Positions 6,411-9,170 of a stretch of DNA of 9,170 nucleotides are shown one piece after another. How positions within the stretch are numbered: position 1 is the first letter of the stretch; each line of letters opens with the position of its first letter. Source of the DNA: Clostridia bacterium (lineage in GTDB: Bacteria > Bacillota > Clostridia > Oscillospirales > CAG-272); assembly GCA_024404475.1 (NCBI GenBank), contig JAKSPV010000052.1:1-9170 (forward strand), written 5' to 3'. The translations under genes and the position numbers were made by a program. The notes under the pieces were generated by a model. It saw only the letters and a program-made list of their open reading frames with translations. It made no database searches and was not told the origin of the DNA.

Positions 6411-7168
6411 TGCGCAACGACATCCCGCTTTTTGAGTACGACAGCGACCCGCACGCCGTGATCGAGCCCGACCACGAAAAAATCGCCGTTTCGCTTCCCG
6501 AGCGCGCCGTTTTCGCCTTCGTCGGCGAGACGGTCGACGCATACGCCGCAGAGCGCGGCTGGCCCGCCGTCGCCACATTCGAGACCGTTACCAAAAACTT
6601 CCGTGTCTACCGCGGGGAAGAGAACGGCATACCCTTTGCCCTCGCAGAAGCCCCGCTGGGCGCTCCTGCGGCCACGCAGTTTCTGGATTGGCTCATGGGC
6701 TACGGCGTGAAGATCGTCGTTTCTGCGGGCTCCTGCGGCGCTCTGCGCGACATTCCGGAGAATGCTTTCCTCATCCCGACCCGTGCCCTGCGCGACGAGG
6801 GCACCTCGTACCACTATCTGCCGCCGTCCCGCTTCACCGAGACGGACGAAACGCTCCGCGGCGTGATCGAAGCGACCCTTGCGGAGAAGAGAATACCGCT
6901 TGTCGAATGTACGACGTGGACGACCGACGGCTTCTTCCGTGAAACGGCGGCAAAGGTCCGCGCGAGACGCGAGGAGGGCTGTACCGCGGTCGAGATGGAG
7001 TGCGCGGCGCTTGCCGCCGCGGCAAAGTTCCGCGGAGCGCGTTTCGCCGAGATCCTCTATACCGCCGACACGCTGGCGCACACGGACGCCTACGACGAGC
7101 GCGGCTGGGGTGAAGCGTCCCGGGTGCCGGTACTCCGGCTGGCAATCGAAGCGATCACGAAAACATAA
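6410..7168 (+). CDS. Nucleoside phosphorylase (PNP/UDP family)
   Basis: Cytoplasmic enzyme of the NP-I (PNP_UDP_1) family, 252 residues, expected to split a nucleoside with phosphate into free base and (deoxy)ribose 1-phosphate. Supporting blocks are SAGSCGAL (105-112), DEGTSYHY (129-136), TTDGFFRET (171-179) and VEMECAAL (194-201), the last holding the Met196/Glu197 pair that contacts the sugar in this family. The N-terminal GDPxR phosphate-binding motif of classic uridine phosphorylases is not seen; the matching region reads FAFVGETVDAYA (36-47), so phosphate or substrate handling may differ. Purine versus uridine specificity cannot be settled. The ATG overlaps the MATE stop (TGATG), with GAGGAGG at 6393-6399, 10 nt upstream, so the two genes are probably co-transcribed and coupled. 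A terminator follows directly. Confidence 0.88.
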   Translation: MRNDIPLFEYDSDPHAVIEPDHEKIAVSLPERAVFAFVGETVDAYAAERGWPAVATFETVTKNFRVYRGEENGIPFALAEAPLGAPAATQFLDWLMGYGVKIVVSAGSCGALRDIPENAFLIPTRALRDEGTSYHYLPPSRFTETDETLRGVIEATLAEKRIPLVECTTWTTDGFFRETAAKVRARREEGCTAVEMECAALAAAAKFRGARFAEILYTADTLAHTDAYDERGWGEASRVPVLRLAIEAITKT

Positions 7169-7169
7169 C

Positions 7170-7196
7170 AAAAACCGGCTTTTCAGCCGGTTTTTT
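7170..7196. terminator. Bidirectional intrinsic terminator between the phosphorylase and PAP2 genes
   Basis: An 11-bp perfect stem (7170-7180 with 7185-7195) closes a TTTC loop. Six T (7191-7196) follow on the plus strand and five T on the minus strand. It begins 2 bases after the phosphorylase stop and 12 bases beyond the stop of the converging PAP2 gene, so it serves both. Confidence 0.93.
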
Positions 7197-7207
7197 CTTT
7201 ATTCCGT

Positions 7208-7882
7208 TTAATTCTCGTACCGCCACGCGTTGAAGCGCTCGAGCAGCCGCCCGGCCTTGCACTTTCTGGCAATGAAAAGTCCGACCTCTGCGACGATGAG
7301 ACCCGCCGGAACGTCCACGATGACGTGCTGCTTGACGAGCACGGTCGACGCGAATACCATCATCGCGAAGATGAACGAAAAACATTTCCACCACAGCGGC
7401 ACCTTCCGGCAGCGGAGCGCCCCGCGGAAGCAGAACCAGCTCGCGAGACAATGGATCGACGGGAAGAGGTTTGCCGGCGGGTTGTCCGCGGCATAGATGA
7501 ACCGCGTCAGCCAGTCCGTGAAACTGCTGCCTGTGACCGCCGGCTGCACCATCGTGCAGCGAGCGGCGAGGCAGAAGACGAGGCAGATCAGCTTGGCGAG
7601 CATCGCGCCGGAAAAAATGTCGTAACACACCTCGGGGCTCTCCCGCGCGATAATGATGTACCCGACCACCCAGATGACGAATGCCAGCACGTACACGATG
7701 ATCGCCGGCGGGAAGAACGGGATCGCGTCGTCGAGCGGGGTCGTCCAGTTCAACTTCGGCAGGTGGCATGAAATCAGTTGCGAAGCGTAATAGACGAGCA
7801 TGTTTACAGCGAGAACGAAGAGCAGCGGCCAGCGCGAATAGGTCGGGAAGATGCGTCTGTAAAGTGTTTTCAGATTTTCCAT
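7208..7882 (-). CDS. PAP2-superfamily membrane phosphatase/transferase
   Basis: Integral membrane protein of 224 residues related to type 2 phosphatidic acid phosphatases, which act on lipid phosphates or diphosphates at the membrane. About six hydrophobic segments are visible (near 19-38, 58-79, 92-106, 142-154, 165-183, 188-205). Motif C2 is PSIHCLAS (141-148) with His144, and motif C3 is KQHVIVDVPAG (184-194) with His186 and Asp190, the nucleophile and its partner in this family. The C1 region (97-117) is poorly conserved and has Gln-Pro (113-114) where Arg-Pro is usual. The ATG at 7882 is preceded by AAGGAG with a 6 nt gap; a TTG 18 nt further out is less likely. It follows the phosphoesterase with a 20-nt gap on the same strand. 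The PSIHC form resembles the Aur1-like branch, but the substrate is unknown. Confidence 0.85.
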   Translation of the reverse strand: MENLKTLYRRIFPTYSRWPLLFVLAVNMLVYYASQLISCHLPKLNWTTPLDDAIPFFPPAIIVYVLAFVIWVVGYIIIARESPEVCYDIFSGAMLAKLICLVFCLAARCTMVQPAVTGSSFTDWLTRFIYAADNPPANLFPSIHCLASWFCFRGALRCRKVPLWWKCFSFIFAMMVFASTVLVKQHVIVDVPAGLIVAEVGLFIARKCKAGRLLERFNAWRYEN

Positions 7883-7902
7883 GGGGTACTCCTTTTGCAA
7901 AG

Positions 7903-8382
7903 TCAGATAGAGGCGAGGGAAAGGGCCGGTTTACCGTCCTTGATCTCGAGTATGCCGTACGATCCGTCCCGCACGGCGCCGGGATTCATGATCCAAAGCG
8001 GACGCCCGTCTGCCTTCTCGCGGCAGTCGGTCAGCGGCGTGTGCGTGTGCCCGAAGAGCACGACGTCAGCCCCGCGCCGCGCGGCCTCAGCGGCCAGAGC
8101 GCCGATGCCGTATTTCACACCGTACCGGTGCCCGTGCACCGCGAAAATGCGGACGCCGTCGATGTTGAGAAACGCTTCCTCGTCGTCCGGCAGGGAAAAC
8201 GAGACGTCGCAGTTGCCGGAGACGACGACGCGCGCGAGCTCGGGATAACTCTCGAAAAAGGGCTTCGCCTGCCACAGCCCGTCACCGAGGAAAAAGAGGG
8301 TGTCGGCGTCGGGATGCAGCGCGATCGCCGCGGCCATGCGGCGCGTGTCGCCGTGCGCGTCGGAAAAAACGAGACATTTCAT
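7903..8382 (-). CDS. YfcE/MJ0936-like metallophosphoesterase
   Basis: Small calcineurin-like phosphodiesterase of 159 residues with two metal sites, of the YfcE family. Metal-binding residues are visible in the expected order: Asp8 and His10 in FSDAHGD, Asp34 in FLGDG, Asn57 in SGNCD, His83 in VHGHRYG, and His112 and His114 in GHTHTP. Enzymes of this family act on phosphodiesters in vitro; the physiological substrate is generally unknown. The start at 8382 is fixed by GGAGGAG with a gap of about 7 nt and by the MKCLVFSD opening; a much longer open frame upstream on this strand covers the divergent small genes and is rejected. It leads a two-gene minus-strand operon with the PAP2 gene. The two together could process phospho-compounds, but that is only a guess. 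Confidence 0.93.
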   Translation of the reverse strand: MKCLVFSDAHGDTRRMAAAIALHPDADTLFFLGDGLWQAKPFFESYPELARVVVSGNCDVSFSLPDDEEAFLNIDGVRIFAVHGHRYGVKYGIGALAAEAARRGADVVLFGHTHTPLTDCREKADGRPLWIMNPGAVRDGSYGILEIKDGKPALSLASI

Positions 8383-8480
8383 AGCGGCTCCTCCGTTGCC
8401 CGTGCCGCGGGCCCTCCACCCCGCATATACTGACAAAGGCGGGGTCGGCAGAGCCGACGGAACGCGGAAAGGGTGATTGT
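8383..8480. other. Divergent intergenic region with possible -10 box and hairpin
   Basis: This 98-bp region separates the minus-strand phosphoesterase from the plus-strand small-protein cluster and should hold both promoters. A TATACT (8426-8431) matches the -10 box of the two other plus promoters in the window, but the sequence 17 bp upstream (TGCCGC) is a poor -35. A perfect inverted repeat, GTCGGC (8444-8449) and GCCGAC (8453-8458) around AGA, would lie near the 5' end of the plus transcript. No convincing minus-strand promoter is seen. Confidence 0.45.
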
Positions 8481-8705
8481 GTGAAACTGGATAAAAAACA
8501 GCTCGATCATCTGGCGTCGCTGCCGGACGATCAGCTTTGGCGAACGCTCCGGATGCTGACGCCGCACCTGGGGGTGGAGCTGACGGAAAAGGCGCGGCAG
8601 CCGGAAAAACTGGCGCGTCTGCGTGCCGCCATGCGCTCCATGACGGAAGCGGACGTCGAACGTCTTTCGGAGATCGCGGCCGTCTACCGCCGCGGCGGGA
8701 GGTGA
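8481..8705 (+). CDS. Small protein of unknown function, 74 aa
   Basis: I do not recognise a named family. The protein is charged, soluble-looking and probably all-helical, with no signal peptide or membrane segment and no cysteine. Residues 3-27 (DKKQLDHLASLPDDQLWRTLRML) look like a helix-turn-helix of amphipathic helices, followed by a second pair around 41-70 ending in RRGGR. The start is GTG at 8481, preceded by AAAGGGTGAT (8468-8477), a good but gapped match to the anti-Shine-Dalgarno. Its stop lies 4 bases before the next gene, whose ribosome site overlaps its last codons, so the two are surely one transcription unit. Length, ribosome sites and normal codon use argue it is real. It may be a partner of the next protein. 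Confidence 0.75.
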   Translation: MKLDKKQLDHLASLPDDQLWRTLRMLTPHLGVELTEKARQPEKLARLRAAMRSMTEADVERLSEIAAVYRRGGR

Positions 8706-8709
8706 TACC

Positions 8710-9099
8710 GTGAGCACAGAAGAAAAGACCGACTTCTCGGCGATGATCGCCGAGGTCATGAAGAACCCCGAGGTGTCCCGCATGGTCGCGGAACTCAAAG
8801 CGAATATGACGGAGAACAGCGCGCTGGAGAATGCCGCCCCGGCCGCCGCGGCGCCGTCCGGCACCGTCCCGCCCGAAGTTCTCGCAAAACTGCCGGAGAT
8901 GATGGCTGTCCTCGGCAAAGGCGGCGGAAAACCGAGCCCCGCGTCGCGCGACGCGGAAAACAGACGCCGTCTGCTCGCCGCGCTCAAACCGTACCTGAAT
9001 CCGGCGCGGAAGGACGCCGTGGAAAGCATCCTGCGCGTGACGGAGATCACCGATCTTCTCAGCACGATCCCGCAGAGCACCCGCGGAGGTGACGGCTGA
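8710..9099 (+). CDS. Small protein of unknown function, 129 aa, helical with Ala/Pro linker
   Basis: No function can be assigned. Residues 4-35 form a charged amphipathic helix (FSAMIAEVMKNPEVSRMVAELKANM), 41-55 an Ala/Pro/Gly linker, 55-69 a short helix (PEVLAKLPEMMAVLG), 70-80 a Gly/Pro/Ser hinge, and 82-119 a second helical block with RRRLLAALKPYLNPARKDAVESILRVTEITDLL. The ALKPYL..R pattern near the C-terminus resembles a recurring uncharacterised clostridial protein family, from memory and unverified. There is no signal peptide or membrane segment. The GTG start at 8710 has an ideal GGAGGTGAT ribosome site (8698-8706) with a 7-nt gap from GGAGG. The stop overlaps the next ATG as TGATG. 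The strong ribosome site suggests good expression. Confidence 0.8.
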   Translation: MSTEEKTDFSAMIAEVMKNPEVSRMVAELKANMTENSALENAAPAAAAPSGTVPPEVLAKLPEMMAVLGKGGGKPSPASRDAENRRRLLAALKPYLNPARKDAVESILRVTEITDLLSTIPQSTRGGDG

Positions 9100-9170
9100 T
9101 GTATACGAGAAATGGCTCACAGCGCGCGGAGCCGGAGGAGGATTTCAACCGTTACCGTTATGCCATGCCG
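9099..9170 (+). CDS. Third gene of the small-protein cluster, partial at right edge
   Basis: Only the first 24 codons are in the window. The ATG at 9099 overlaps the preceding stop (TGATG) and has GGAGG at 9085-9089, 9 nt upstream. The visible peptide begins MYTRNGSQRAEPEEDFNRYR and continues YAMP; it is polar, with many Arg, Glu and Tyr, and looks disordered. No signal peptide is seen. Function and full length are unknown. The tight spacing makes it part of the same operon as the two genes before it. Confidence 0.65.
   Translation, partial: MYTRNGSQRAEPEEDFNRYRYAMP

Noticed and set aside
8383..9120. Long minus-strand open frame continuing upstream from the phosphoesterase
   Set aside because: The phosphoesterase begins naturally at MKCLVFSD with its own ribosome site; the upstream part is low-complexity antisense of the small-protein genes.

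Overview
The window looks like chromosomal DNA from a GC-rich member of the Clostridia (Firmicutes), probably an anaerobic gut-type lineage near Oscillospiraceae or Christensenellales. The basis is strong GGAGG or GGAGGTGAT Shine-Dalgarno sites before nearly every gene, extended sigma-A-type promoters (TTGCAA, 17 bp, TGnTATACT), compact operons with 1-14 base overlaps, a membrane-anchored XRE regulator of a kind common in Clostridia, and G/C-rich third codon positions. The lineage is inferred, not shown by a marker gene. There are no rRNAs, tRNAs, CRISPR arrays, IS elements or phage genes.

Layout. (1) Bases 24-3362, plus strand: an L-rhamnose catabolic operon in the order kinase (rhaB), isomerase (rhaA), aldolase (rhaD), with overlapping genes. 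Together they turn L-rhamnose into dihydroxyacetone phosphate and L-lactaldehyde. No transporter, mutarotase, lactaldehyde reductase or AraC-type regulator is in view; these and the promoter may lie to the left. (2) 3392-4063, minus strand: an SGNH/GDSL hydrolase, converging on rhaD through a shared bidirectional terminator. (3) 4249-4848, plus strand: an XRE-type DNA-binding protein with four predicted membrane helices. Its promoter and that of the hydrolase are interlocked back to back. (4) 4983-7168, plus strand: a two-gene operon for a MATE exporter and a nucleoside phosphorylase, coupled by a TGATG overlap and driven by a promoter very like that of the XRE gene. (5) 7208-8382, minus strand: a YfcE-like metallophosphoesterase followed by a PAP2-superfamily membrane protein, again ending at a shared bidirectional terminator. 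(6) 8481 to the right edge, plus strand: a tight cluster of small proteins of unknown function (74 aa, 129 aa and a third running off the window), divergent from the phosphoesterase.

Most of the window is ordinary metabolic and housekeeping content. The points most worth a second look are the uncharacterised small-protein cluster at the right end, the interlocked divergent promoters at 4083-4141 with a repeat-rich leader, the short C-terminus of RhaB, and the coupling of a MATE exporter to a nucleoside phosphorylase.
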